64,000 nucleotides of DNA from Anticarsia gemmatalis (GCF_050436995.1 NC_134762.1:9198167-9262166); one strand, 5' to 3'. Counted from the stretch's first letter, positions 29,885 to 41,254 are shown. Made by a program: numbers and translations. The notes: generated by a model not told the origin, from the letters alone.

Positions 29885-31752
29885 GTATTTTTATTATTAT
29901 GTTAATTATTATAATAAGTTTGCAGAACTAATATAATCTGAATGGTATTTTTAGTCGTATCTATTTACTCGTATCACCCCACCCAACAATTAATTATTAC
30001 CTCACTCTAATTCAGACGTGGATCTCTACATCCAAATCTGGAAGTTCAACCATCTTGTTCGATTGTTCTTTTTTTTACTTCCGCCCTACCTGTAACCAAT
30101 GCTGCCCTACCTCAAATTCGACTCTAGCTACAGCCCTGGGTCTCCATAACATTAATGGTGAAGTAACGCCTGAAATAGCTTCTCATGCTTGTGTGGTTAT
30201 GATCCGAGGCATTATAGTCAACTGGAAGCAACCTATAGCATATTCATTCCTAGGATCGCCAAAGCATTACGAAAGATTGGAACTCTGGCTGGATGAAATC
30301 ATTTTGAAACTTTCAAATATAGGGATTGACGTTAAGGCGATTGTGTCCGATCAAGGATCAAACTTTGACAAGTATGCCAAACAGGTCAAAAATATAACGA
30401 AGGAAAAGCCTTACTTTTTCTTAAATGGTAAAAAAATTTACTACATTTTTGACGCCCCGCATTTGTTAAAATGTATTCGAAACAATCTGTTGACAAACGA
30501 TTTTGTATACGATGATAAGAAAATATCTTGGAAACATATTGAAGAACTATTTTCACAACAGCAAGAAAAAAATTTAAAGCTCATTCCAAGAATCACTGAA
30601 GCTCACATTAAACCAAACAATTTTCAAAAGATGAGGGTCAAATATGCCGCACAGGTATTCAGTCACTCCGTTTATTCCGCATTGAACGCCCTTATACGTC
30701 TCAAAAGTCTACCTGAAGAAGCAAGACCAACGGCAGAATTTGTAGAGAAAATGAACAATTTGTTCGATGTTTTAAATTCAAGTTCAGTCAATGCCACATG
30801 TAAATTTCAAAGAGCTTTTTCGTTAAAAAAATACCAACTCGATGTGTTAGAAGACGCTATAACAACATTCACACATTTAAGAGCCATCAATTCAAAAAAA
30901 GGTGCTGATAATACAAACAGGATAAAAACATTTAAAAATTTACAAATAACTATCCAATCCATAAAAATGCTATGCAATGATATGAAAGAAGAAGGATTTA
31001 ATTACGTTTTTACAAGACGTCTTAATCAGGATAGTCTTGAAAATTTTTTTGGCACCGTGAGACAGCAGGGGGGAAACTGCCGCGATCCTACGGCAATTCA
31101 GTTTCAGAGAGCTTTTTCAAAACTGTTTCTGTCAAATATGTTGAAGAACTCCCCAAACACAAACTGTGAAGAAGACGTTTGCGAACTACTTCAAAAACAA
31201 AATGATTTTTTTGATAGGTCTACACCCACAGAACCTACCCGCCGTCGTACTGCACCTTCAGCAGTCGCTTTAAATGGTGAAACAGACTATTGTTTCGACT
31301 TGCCTACTGAAAATGCTTTAGTATACATATCCGGATACTTACTTTATAAATGCAGTAAGAAGCATACCTGCCCAATGTTCACCTCAGAATTAAATAATAT
31401 TCCTAATGTAGATGAATCCAGAATGTTCATTCATTTTAAAGCTTTCAACAAAACATCGTCTTTTTATGGCAGTTTTAAAGTACCTTCAGATTCCTTTTAC
31501 GATTATGTAAAAAATCTAGAAATCACATTTGTTAAAAAATTTGAAATTAACATGAGACAAAAACCCGGTCGCAAGCTCCTTGATCTTTTAAAAAATATTC
31601 CTTTTAACTCCCCTTGCCCTTGTTTCCCACAAGAATACCTACTTAAATTATTTATACGATTAAGAATATTTTCCACAATTAAGTTTAATAACCGAGAATT
31701 TCGCCAAGGCAAAAAATTTATTAAACATTACATCAAAATAAAACATTTGTAA

Positions 31753-32107
31753 GTTATCGATAATTTCTTGATAATTAAAAAATAAAACATGTTTAAACAG
31801 AAGAAATTCTTTTTCTTTCAATTATAAAGTTTACTGCAAATACCTACTGACATATATATCGAAAGAGGCAGCCCTGACAATCTACGCTGAGCACGTGGCG
31901 GCGCGCACCTACAGAGCAAAGTCAACTTTATGTTCGTAAGCTTTGGTTCATTTTGGCTTGCAACGTCTAGCTAGTCTAGTCTAGTATTGTCATTTTTCCT
32001 TGGAGTGATTTATCTGTTACGTAGTAACTATTAAGTAATCTGTGACTCGACTGCGAATAGTTCAAGAGTGCGCGCAAGTTGTTGATTTTAGATTTTAGAA
32101 GTTGTAA
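31753..32107. other. Spacer between P element and hAT derivative
   Basis: Contains a polyadenylation-like 'aataaaaca' just after the P stop and no coding content. The right half is the leader of the next gene, becoming CpG-rich after 31880. Confidence 0.4.
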
Positions 32108-32705
32108 ATGATAATCCCATCCGAGAGTGGCGGCGGCCGCCTATGGCGGAAGAGACGTCCGCGCCCCGAGTCCGAGGAGTCAGATGGGGCGCGGAAGAAG
32201 AAGAAAGCGCAGAGTAAGCGGGGGTCGGAGGCTGACCCCGAAGCAGTTGTCTCGAACCTACCGATTTTTCGGTATTTCTACTGATTTTGGGTCTGTCCCA
32301 CCGAAATGCATTGATTTTTCCACGATTTCTAGTAGTAGAGTAAACATGGAAATTCTACCGACGCAGAAAATTAAAACATTTCCTGATGATATAGAACAGT
32401 TTTGGGATGAAATAAGTTTACTGAAGCGTGCTGATGACACTCAAATGTTTTCTTTCTTGTCTACTTTCATTTTCCAAATTTTATCACTGCCTCATTCGTC
32501 TGCCAACGTTGAACGCATCTTTTCCCATATTAATCTCATGAAAACTAAACAGCGAAATAGGCTGTCTACTCAGTCGGTTAGTGGTCTTTTACACGCAAAA
32601 CGACTTTTAAATAGTGCTAATTGTTATGACTTCGAAATTAATTTAAATATGACCGAGGCTATGTCTAAAGAATATTGGAATGATCCGAAAAAAATATTAT
32701 TTTAA
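32108..32705 (+). pseudogene. hAT transposase, internally deleted (N- and C-terminus joined)
   Basis: ATG 32108 opens a basic start ('SEESDGARKKKKAQSKRGSE') typical of BED-type hAT proteins. After about 50 codons this gives way, with stops and a frame change, to a C-terminal block: 'IEQFWDEISLLKRADDTQMF', 'ILSLPHSSANVERIFSHINL' and 'KTKQRNRLSTQSVSGLL'. The RNase H core is missing. The C-terminal block is the hAT dimerisation domain of the 'LPHSSA.vER.FS' subfamily, different from the other hAT genes here. Confidence 0.7.
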
Positions 32706-32929
32706 GTACCTATGTTTGAAATAAAGGGTTGCCCATTATAGGCTTTGAGAAGTACGTACCGGCCAACATTACAATTATTATAACAAACTATATTATATTT
32801 TTTAACATGTTTTCGTATTATTAGTTCACCGAAAGAAGACGGCAAAATCTTTTTAATAAAAATAAGTATCGAAACGGAAAAATATTCCTGTGTATTCTAT
32901 CAATCTAGCAACTAGTGTTGCCACCAGTG

Positions 32930-33465
32930 AAAATAGTGTACCGTAAAATGGGGTGATTAGATATCGTGGGGTGAATAGAGAAATGTCCGGCACTTTGATA
33001 TTGCTTACTCTAATTTGTTACTAGCTTTATATATAGAATATTTTTCTCTATGATTTATTACACAGCAACATTTTTTCTTTATGCTTGGCACACACAAATT
33101 TATGTCAAGTTGAAATGTCATAGAAAAAAAAGCGGTTAAAGTTAAGGTGTGCAATCAAGCAATATTTGCTGTGTAGAACTTTTGGCTAAATAGCAAATTC
33201 TCGGTTAATATACCCTGTAAGTGTGTGTAATTGGATACATACATTACTTATCTTTAAGAAAAACAAAGGTAAGTTCGTATTTGATTATTTAATATTCTCA
33301 TTTCTAGCAAATTCAAAATGTTAGCTTTTTTGATCTTATTCGAGGTGAATAGATACGGGAAGGGGGTTAATAGATACGCCTTTAGGGTCAATAGATACGC
33401 CATTGGAGGTGAATAGATACAGATGAGAGGTCAATAGATACGGGTGGGAGGTCAATAGAAACATG
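32930..33465 (+). repeat. Tandem ~21-bp repeats 'ggtgaatagatacg'
   Basis: Six units of about 21 bp lie at 33342-33461, each with 'ggt(g/c)aatagatac' and a variable G-rich end. Two looser units lie at 32949-32979 and one more near 35687. The arrangement resembles subterminal transposase-binding arrays. The pogo-type gene downstream (34056) is a possible owner, but its ends were not defined. Confidence 0.7.
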
Positions 33466-33642
33466 ATTTTTAGGGTTGTCAATCGTGGCATGGTTTGTCA
33501 AAGCACGTACATATTTGTATAGGTACCTACTACCTAATAATTTTAAGTGCAACACACAGGTGTTGAACTTAAAATTATTAGGTGCATGGCTACAGAGCCA
33601 TTAAATATTTTTATATTTTAAAATAGAATGGGATATTTTACC

Positions 33643-33667
33643 GATGATGATGATGATGATGATGATT
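33643..33667 (+). repeat. (GAT)n microsatellite
   Basis: A run of eight GAT units in non-coding DNA between the tandem repeats and the SINE. Confidence 0.9.
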
Positions 33668-33729
33668 ATATTTTGCCGTAATAGCTGAAGTTAATTATTA
33701 TTTAGATTTATATTGGTATTTATTCGTTA

Positions 33730-33980
33730 GTGTCGTGGCATAAGCTTGCGCTTGAGTTAGGATCGGACGCGCGGTCTCGGGTTCAATCCCCGGGTCGGGC
33801 AGTGTTATTGGGTTCATCCATCAGGCAATTCCCGGTAGCACCGCGGAGTCTGATAATATGCTCGACCCCTATTACGTTGGGACATAAAAACACAGTTGGC
33901 GAAATGTGGATGTTTATAACACCTCCATCTACCACCCTCGTTTTGGGAGTACAGGCGTGATATTATGTTATGTTAATTAT
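33730..33980 (+). mobile_element. tRNA-derived SINE
   Basis: The head (33731-33800) is tRNA-like, with a B-box 'ggttcaatccc' inside 'gggttcaatccccgggtcgg' and an A-box-like 'tggcataagctt' before it. The body ('agcaccgcggagtctgataa', 'tccatctaccaccctcgttt', 'gggagtacaggcgtgatatt') is of a type common in Lepidoptera. It ends in a short 'ttatgttatgtta' tail. Such elements are copied with LINE enzymes. Target duplications were not certain in the AT-rich flanks. Confidence 0.75.
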
Positions 33981-34055
33981 TTATATTTATTGTTTTTAAA
34001 TATTTGATAATTATTTTGAATAGGTACGCGAGGGCTACATTGCGGTGCGCCCACC

Positions 34056-34547
34056 ATGCCGAGAATTTACAAGCCAGATCCTCGTGGCAGGGAGTATAGA
34101 AGGTACCCCAAAGAACTAATAGAGCAGGCTGTCCGGGAGTACAAGGAAAGTAACGATTCCTTGAGTTGCATCGCGAAAAAATTTGATATGGACAAATCTG
34201 TCCTTCACAGACATAGCATTAAAAATATGAAATCACAAGGTGGCCAGACAGTCCTATCTAAAGAGACGGAATTGGAATTCATAAAATATATAAACATATG
34301 TGCTGAGTGGGGCTATCCTCTTGAACTATATGACTTGAGGTTATTAGTAAAAAACTATTTAGACAATTTAGGTGTTACAGAAAAAAGGTTTAAAGATAAC
34401 ATGCCTGGATTAGAATTTGCCCGAAGTTTTCTAAAGAGACACAGTGACAAAATAACACAAAGGGTATCGCAGAATATTAAAAGGAATCGGGCTGCTGTTT
34501 CAGCCGATGTAATACATTTTGAGCTAATAAATATCTTTTTTTATTAG
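34056..34547 (+). pseudogene. pogo/jerky-type transposase, N-terminal part
   Basis: The 163-aa frame starts 'MPRIYKPDPRGREYRRYPKE', then a Psq-type helix-turn-helix ('SLSCIAKKFDMDKSVLHRHS'), 'QGGQTVLSKETELEFIKYI', and a CENPB-type domain ending 'NMPGLEFARSFLKRH' and 'ITQRVSQNIKRNRAAVSADV'. This is the DNA-binding half of pogo/Tigger-like transposases. The DDE half that should follow is replaced by unrelated sequence and a stop. The start codon sits in a good context after 'cccacc'. Confidence 0.78.
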
Positions 34548-34751
34548 TCGTTCCTTATTTATCTCAAAGAGGTACTTAATAGTTCTATTATTTACTAGTA
34601 CTTCTAGCAAGAAGTTTTCTTTAAGAGATCGGAGCTTGATTGGTGATTTTTTATTTTGTCAGTTGGCAACATTGGCTCTTGCGCCGTTCTTTGATCTAGC
34701 TGTTTATTCTCAGTCGTTATTACCTTATCAGTGCAACTCTAGAAAAGTGCT

Positions 34752-34910
34752 ATGACGGAACAAAGTGCAACTGCGTCATGTTCTTCCGGGTCACCTTCAT
34801 TAGTATTCATAAAAAGAAGACATGGTACCATACTACTCCATGGAGGACATGAATATCATACAAAACGAAAACATAAAAGTGGTCTTACAGTATGGGAGTG
34901 CACAAACGAC
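34752..34910 (+). pseudogene. MULE FLYWCH-finger fragment
   Basis: From ATG 34752: 'TASCSSGSPSLVFIKRRHGT', 'ILLHGGHEYHTKRKHKSGLT' and 'VWECTND'. This closely parallels the N-termini of the MULE genes at 21.9 and 36.9 kb. After about 34910 the homology stops and a segment with repeated 'ctcgaccg' motifs (34918-35075) begins, probably another insertion. Confidence 0.7.
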
Positions 34911-36546
34911 TTATTCGTCAACTCGGCCGCAATAAACTCGTCCGCGCGGTCGAGTTGGGAAGATTTAAATCTACCTATAATTTCATTGTGCATCTCGACC
35001 GTAGGAACATTCACTATGCGGTCGAGTCGACCCGGCAAATTTTTGTGATTTTTTTTATTCGTCATCTCGACCGAGTACAAAATGTACATTCGGGTAGAAA
35101 ATGTTTAAGGCATATCATGGAAAGATTTATTTTGTTAGGCAAATTAAAATGCGTGCTGTGCTAACATAACGATCGTAGATGTTTCATTACAATCACCGTT
35201 TAGTTTTGTAAAATGTAGCATTTTTATCCTGATTAGTTAAAATAGTTTTCTCTGTCTCGCAAAATAGTTTTGTCTTTCTTTCGCAACTTTGAATTTTTTT
35301 TGGAGGAAAGAAATGAAGTAATAATCAACTGAGCTATGCCAGATTATAGTTTATATCTAAACTTCAATTATTTTGGCTTATATAATCTTATAGAGTACGC
35401 TATTGTTTCGAAAAAAAAAATCTTTTTATCTGTCCTTAATTAAAATTTTAAGTTATTAACAAAGTACCTATACCTCATAAGAAAAGCATCTGTCTAATAT
35501 TTTATATACATATATATAGATTATCATTTGATAAAAATATACACAAAATTGTAATATAAAATAATAAAAAATAAACTTTATTTATTTGTTTATTTATAAT
35601 ATATATTAAAATTTTTAGTATTTTATTTTTAAAAGACAAGCATTTAATTTTGAGTGCTTGCAACCCTGCGACAACACACAATACTGGGGTGAATAACGGA
35701 AATGGAGCCCTCGTGCATTGAGATTCAGGTCATTTTCGCATGTAAATATGTATGTTCTTACTGCGCTAGCGTCGATCATACCACGCCAGTCGTGTCATTT
35801 AGCTGCCACAGTGCTCGAGTGCTCGTGCTGTGTAAAGTGAAATTTGTGAATTTTATAATGGTAAGTCGATCTGTTTTAATGTATAATATTATATACTTAT
35901 ATCATTATTGCCTTAAAGCTAAGTATCTATTCTGTTTTATAGTAATGTTGATCATGCTCATATTTTTTGACATAAAACAATATTAATTTTGAACTGACTG
36001 CCGCCATTTTGTTGTCGAAGTAACCATTGCATATAACGGCGTCTGTTCAAATTTATTTCTTTTGGACTGCAATACTGTGCTTAATTTCGGTAAATTAAAG
36101 ACCAACAATCTATTATATAAAGCAAATAAAATACACTCAGGTGTAAATGAAATATTTGTGATACAATACTTAAATGTTTAATACGAGTATTGAATATTTG
36201 TGGTTCTAATCAAACATGGTTTTCTATCATCTCCCTTAAAATGTAATTCGAAATAGGTAAATTTTAAAATAGCATCTGCAGTGTATCAACTTAAAATCAG
36301 TATGTTTTACATTATATTATATGTTGTAGGTAGTTTTTAATGTATTTATTTATAAAAAGCTAACCAACAACGTGTTTACAACAACATTACAATAATAATA
36401 ATTATATAATATACGTATATCCTATAATTGATAGCATATCTTAACTAAAATAAAATGCCTATAATGTAATCTACGAAATATTTGCTTACAGATAATGCAG
36501 CAAGTCTTCTGATATTCTGTTAATTGGGTAGCAAATAGCAAACGTA
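34911..36546. other. Long non-coding stretch before the MULE-hAT gene
   Basis: 34911-35085 has several 'ctcgaccg'/'cggtcgag' motifs in both orientations, possibly a small MITE. 35166-35690 is very AT-rich. 35700-35870 may be a 5' UTR exon of the next gene, ending 'ataatg|gtaagtcg', with a second exon between an acceptor 'gcttacag' near 36490 and the start codon exon. No other coding content was seen. Confidence 0.4.
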
Positions 36547-38804
36547 ATGAATTCAGGTAAGAACAATATAAAATTAAACTTTTAACTATTCCACGTAGCA
36601 TCTATTGATAAACACCTTTTTTGTTATTTATTCGCCTAATTATAGTTAAAATATAAAAATGGTGTTGTATTTGTTCAGTAGCAACACCACATTTGCGTTA
36701 ACACCCGTATTGGCTTCATGCTTAATTCACATTTAATTACTCGTCATTTTTATTAAATCGAACATACCTTTATTTTGCTACATTAAAATGACTTCTTATT
36801 ACAGGAAACGAATCACATCCAGGACCTTCTGGCTCACAAAATCAGGCTCAATTACAAATATTAACATCGCAAAGGGGTAAGCGATTGCTTTTTCGCGCGG
36901 GGCACAAATACAATGAAAAAAGAAAACATAGAGATGGTACCATCGTTTGGATTTGTGTAAAAAGGTCCTCATGTAAGGCGACGTTAATTATTTCCAGTGA
37001 TAACTCCATTAAAAGAGAGGATCAACACAACTGTGAGCCTGATTTTACATGTAACGAATTAGAAATACAATTTGAAAAGTGTATTAATAAAATTAAATCG
37101 GATTATACTATTTCTGTGCCAAGTGCGTATAGAGACACCGTGGCAGAGCTTAAAGACAGTGGAATTAATTTGATTAGAAATATACCTGATTTTATGAATA
37201 TTAAAAATATGCTCTATAGACAAAGAAATAAAGCATTAAATGTAACTAAAGTATGTTTTAATTCAACAAGTGAAATTGTTGTTCCTGAAATATTTAAAGA
37301 TTTTTTATTAGCTGATTATAATTATAAATCAAACAGAATTTTAGTTTTTGCTAAAAAAGACTGTAGAAAAATATTAACATATCCTAATTTGACCATTTTA
37401 TGCGATGGCACATTTAAATGTGCTCTAAGGCCTTTCCGGCAACTGTACACCTTGCATGTCGATTTAGGAAGCAATGAGATACATAACAACATTATACCAG
37501 CGGTATATGCGTTGTTGCCAAACAAAACAAAGAATATTTACAAGACCTTATTTAACCTAATAAAAAGCCAAATCCCGCAATTTTACCCAAAATTATTTAT
37601 ATTAGATTTTGAACAGGCAGCAATGTCCGCTATTAAAAACATATTTCCTGAAACACAAATAAGTGGTTGTCACTTTCACTTTTCGAAAAGTTTGTGGCAA
37701 AAAGCTGAAGAATTAGGCCTAACCAAATCGAAATTGGCCAGAAAGCACATAAAACGTTGTAGTGTTTTAGCGCACTTACCTAAGCAAAATATAGAAAGTG
37801 GTTGGTTGTCTATCATGTCACAATGTCCAAGAAATCCAAGTATAGTGACATTTAACGATTATTTCGTTGAAACATGGTTAAATGAAAATTCATTCTTTTT
37901 CGACAAATGGAGTTGTTATAATGTGCAACATCGTACGACCAATATGCTAGAAAGTTGGCATTCTACTATTAATAAAAAAATGCCATCTAAACCCAGAAAT
38001 ATTGCACAATTTTTGTCAATTTTACAAAAAGAAGACAATTACTTTAATGTTTTGTACCAAAAAGGGTCTCCCATAACAAATAAACTTAAAGAGACGCAAC
38101 ATAATGGGGAGATGACTTTGGAATTTGATCTCATACCGTTTCCTCACAAAAGCGAGCAAACTGTTTTAAAAGTAAAGAGCATTGTTCAGGAATTTGGCTT
38201 GCAAGGTAAATTAATCTCCATTAAAACAGATAATGATGCAACAAATATTAAAACGCTTCAACTGCTAACTATGTTTAATGAAGAATTCAAGGATATTATC
38301 CATTTAAGATGTATGGCTCATGTATTAAATTTAGTAGTAAAGAAAGGTGTGGAAGAAGCCAAAGAAACCATCGTACCGGTTCAAAAATTAGTAAAATTTA
38401 TAACATTTTCTCCAAAAAAAAAACAACTATATGAAGAAAGTTGTACGTCCTTAAGCATTTCTCATCTGAACTTGATAAAAGATATGCCCACCAGGTGGAA
38501 TTCTACTTTTATGATGTTGGAAAGAGCTTTGAAAATGAAAAGCTTGCTTAATTATATGTGTTTGGATTACGCAGAGTTTTCTCCATATACTATTGAGAAT
38601 TGGGAGATGGTAGAAGCATTAGTAGATTTTCTTCAACCATTTTATGAAGCCACTGTTATGCTTTCAAAACACAATTATCCAAGTTTGTACTGTGTGGTGC
38701 CTATACTTGATGTTTTAACAGAGCATCTTCTAAACATACAAGAAGATGGACCAATGAAAAAATGTGCAACAGCCATGATTGGAAAATTGAATGAGTACTC
38801 ATAA
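36547..38804 (+). CDS. MULE transposase fused in frame to hAT transposase
   Basis: A tiny first exon (36547-36556, ATG AAT TCA G) joins exon 2 at 36805. The protein has about 669 aa. The first ~430 residues are a MULE transposase: a FLYWCH finger (KRLLFRAGHKYNEKRKHRDG), 'LTILCDGTFKCALRPFRQLY', 'FILDFEQAAMSAIKNIFP', 'SGCHFHFSKSLWQKAEELGL' and 'NVQHRTTNMLESWHSTINKK'. At about 'NKLKETQ' (near 38100) it changes to a hAT core: 'SIKTDNDATN', 'LRCMAHVLNLVVKKG' and 'KDMPTRWNSTFMMLERALKM'. The frame is open across the join. It ends at a stop at 38804, after which hAT coding continues out of frame. Confidence 0.85.
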
Positions 38805-39337
38805 AATTTTAAACAATGATTTGGCACAACTTGCCATTCTATTAGACCCGCGACTGAATAATAATTATTTCATAGCAAAGAACAACACTCAACCATTAAA
38901 CAACTTAAAAACCCTTTATGACAAGCTCAAAGATAAAAATAATTAAATATAGAAGAATTGCGAAGAGACAATTTGTCAACACATAATAATGAACAAAGTA
39001 GCTCTAGTGAAGTTTACCCAGTAAAAAAAAGTTTATTTGCATCTATGTATAAGCAACCGGAGACTATGAATATCGCAGATGAAGTAGATAGATACATAAA
39101 TATGCCTATTGAACCTGAAAACACGAATGTTTTAATGTGGTGGAAAAAACAAAAAGAATTGTCTCTGTCCACCTTAGCTCAAATAGCATTTGAAGTTTTG
39201 TCCATACCAGCGACAAGCGTTCCTAGTGAGCAAGCCTTTTCAAAGTCGGGTAATCTAATAACAAAAAGAGAAACAGGCTGAGCAACAAAAATATTCAGGC
39301 ATCAATGTGTTTATCGTCATGGTTAAAAATCGAGTAA
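38805..39337 (+). pseudogene. Remainder of the hAT transposase (out of frame)
   Basis: Right after the stop, another frame gives 'KILNNDLAQLAILLDPRLNN'. A further frame change leads to 38958-39281, with 'ADEVDRYINMPIEPENTNVL', 'MWWKKQKELSLSTLAQIAFE' and 'LSIPATSVPSEQAFSKSGNL', the hAT dimerisation domain. A last shift gives 'RNRLSNKNIQASMCLSSWLK' and a stop at 39337. Three shifts separate it from the fusion ORF, so the dimerisation domain is not translated with it. Confidence 0.8.
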
Positions 39338-39439
39338 TCATTCATTGATATATAATAAAGCTTTCTTTTTTTCAATTTTTTTATTTCATTTTTTTTATAC
39401 GTACTTACCAAATTAAAACAAAAATATTTTAGTTTAACA

Positions 39440-39625
39440 GGCATATCAATAAAGCTCGAGCTTCGACTCGAGTCCTTCGTTTAAGGCTCTTGAGCCTTCA
39501 AGACTCGGGCCTTTAGGGTTCGAACCTTTAAGGCTTAAGAGCCCTTAGAGCTCGAGCTTTGAAGACTCAGTAGCCTTCGACTCGGAGCTCGAGTTTCGAC
39601 TCGGAGCTCATTTCTCACAACACTA
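39440..39625 (+). repeat. hAT right end: subterminal repeats and TIR
   Basis: 'gagctcgag' and 'cttcgactcg' variants are repeated at least six times between 39450 and 39610, in both orientations. The stretch ends 'gagctcatttctcacaacac' plus 'ta' at 39625, whose inverse starts TAGTGTTGTGAG, a plausible hAT TIR. The 8 bases after it are ATCTGGAC. No matching left TIR was found, which fits the left end being lost in the MULE fusion. Confidence 0.6.
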
Positions 39626-40291
39626 ATCTGGACACTTAATGATTGACTTTGCTATAGCAGCAGCCTTAATAAATAAATTCCACACAAAAATATCTGACAG
39701 GGATGATGCAGTTCAAATCCTCGAAAGAGTAAACCTCAATATGGAAACTCACAATGATCTTTCAGATTATGTTATGCAACACAATTTAAATAGAATTCGG
39801 TCAAGTTTCCAAAATATTAATGTTGACAGTGAAAATCTGAGAGAATTCCCACATCACGCTATAATGATCTCATTTTAATTGCCTGTGGGACTTATCAACT
39901 AAAGCAAGCTCGCTCTTATTATGGTGAGCACATCCGCTTCAATGGTTGTTATCGGATAGAAGTCTGCAGTGACCACAGGAGCAGTTTGACTGAAGGAAGG
40001 AACTTTAGTCCGAACTGCTATTTACTGAGGGCAAGAATATTAAGCCGGCATATAAGTCGAAAGATATACTTTGTGTATATATTATTGGATTGCAATGATT
40101 CTGGTCCTTGTGCAATTAAAAAGTATTGTTGCCATTGTGTTGTTGGCCGTCACACTGTGGGATGCTGTGCCCATGTCATGACTGTTATATGGTATCTGGG
40201 CTGGGCACGGCATCAGAGCAATATTTCTCCTCCTGCTCAGTTTTTAGACGATATTTTAATTGTTTACCAAGCTAATGATGATGTGGAGTGA
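39626..40291 (+). pseudogene. DDE_Tnp_4-type transposase, C-terminal half
   Basis: Reading 'SGHLMIDFAIAAALINKFHT' on to 39878, then one shift to 'CGTYQLKQARSYYGEHIRFN' and 'YCCHCVVGRHTVGCCAHVMT', 'VIWYLGWARHQSNISPPAQF', gives the C-terminal part of a metazoan transposase family with a SWIM-like Cys/His motif. The N-terminal half of the same family is at 48515-50407. The first codons follow the hAT right end directly, so the hAT insertion or a deletion cut the gene here. Confidence 0.65.
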
Positions 40292-40398
40292 CAGCATAAT
40301 AATATTATGTAAAAAACACTGTATAAAAATATTATCATCGCTAAAAATAAAAAATATTTATCTCAGGAACCCCATCTTTTATTTAATTGAATTCCATA

Positions 40399-40406
<8 letters not shown>

Positions 40407-40460
<54 letters not shown>
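40407..40460. repeat. (AT)n microsatellite at gypsy insertion site
   Basis: A run of AT units, broken once by 'acat', directly abuts the left LTR. The matching (AT)n run on the other side is 45994-46020. The target duplication of the gypsy element cannot be told apart from this repeat. Confidence 0.85.
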
Positions 40461-40461
<1 letters not shown>

Positions 40462-41254
40462 ACGACGAAGAAAACCCATTTACAGTATTAGAATGAGTGA
40501 CGTCAGCATCGCTGGCGTCACCCATCCCACTTTTATTTGCAGACATTACTTAATTATAACTATTCTCCTAATCGACACTTTTAGTAATTATACAAGCAAA
40601 AACTTACAGTCTCAGAATTCTCAGACAGCACAGACAGCACAGGTCCTCACATGTCCTCGTTACCGCTAAGAATGAATTGCAACATGGCGTGCTTCATAAG
40701 CGGAACACGTATAATTAAAAATGTTTTAAAATACAACAACGTGTTAAAACCATAAACTTTTTACATCAAAAATTCTAATCTAATTAATTAGTAATTTTAA
40801 AGCCTTTACATTAATTTTTTGCATTTAATTTATTAATTATTATCCAAATCGGATGTGTTTTTATCAAATATTAATAAGGGCGTCAATTGAATAAGGGCGT
40901 CAATTGAATAAAGACCTCAATGGTAATAAAATCCGTTTCAATGTTGTTTTAGCTAGATATCATTAAAGGTTGATAAAAACACATCGATTGATGCTAATAA
41001 ATCCTAATATTAATTAACAATATTGTTTAGGTAATAAATCTTTGCACTTAAAACAAATAACAATTTGTTTGTATTTGATGGGTACAATCCAACCATCAAA
41101 TACTTTCATTTTAAAGTTACAAAATCAAATAAATGAATAATAATATTTAGGCAAGACACCAAAAGCTTATATTGATGTTCAGTTTGATTTGATAAATACG
41201 AATTATTTAATTAGTTATTCTTTGCGAATAATTAGTCAACACGATGCGTCGACA
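40461..41254 (-). repeat. Gypsy 3' LTR
   Basis: On the minus strand it starts TGTCGACG at 41254 and ends at 40461. It includes a copy of the gag start codon region (first ~30 codons), because the LTR boundary lies inside gag in this element. Internally there are two adjacent copies of 'aagggcgtcaattgaat'. It is followed by the (AT)n target. Confidence 0.85.

Larger units (their letters stand above)
27051..30138 (+). mobile_element. hAT element (3,088 bp) inserted in the P element
   Basis: The ends are CAGGGCCGTAGCTA on the left and, read inward from the right, CAGGGCTGTAGCTA. The target duplication GGTCTCCA is perfect at 27043-27050 and 30139-30146. Excising one copy plus the element restores the P-transposase frame (EMIGLH-NING). 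The element carries one ZMYM-type hAT transposase gene on the plus strand and an imperfect hairpin at 27343-27407. Confidence 0.95.
24957..31752 (+). pseudogene. P-element transposase with THAP domain, split by a hAT insertion
   Basis: Exon 1 (24957-25069) and exon 2 (from 26218) splice across a 1,148-bp GT-AG intron to give a full THAP finger: 'CAVEGCKSSRRRDKNLSFFH', 'TWTELIRRPD', 'HFVCSLHFDPS', then 'LPKALPTL'. A coiled Lys/Glu stretch follows. After a one-base shift near 26640-26700 comes the P-transposase body 'YTPEFKLFALNFHFSSPQTY' and 'LCIDEMVIK'. At 27050 a hAT element interrupts the gene; coding resumes at 30139-30146 in frame and runs open to 31752 with 'IVSDQGSNFDKYAK', 'YIFDAPHLLKCIRNNL' and 'LNQDSLENFFGTVRQQGG'. 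Besides the insertion, only the one shift damages it. P-element ends were not found. Confidence 0.88.

Noticed and set aside
32908..32945. 'tagtgttgccaccag' as the missing left TIR of the hAT at 39.6 kb
   Set aside because: Only the first eight bases match, and its orientation and distance do not fit the fusion gene.
33730..33800. Functional tRNA gene
   Set aside because: It has a B-box but no foldable cloverleaf and continues into a SINE body.
34911..35085. A MITE with 'ctcgaccg' repeats
   Set aside because: Motifs occur in both orientations but I could not define ends or a target duplication.
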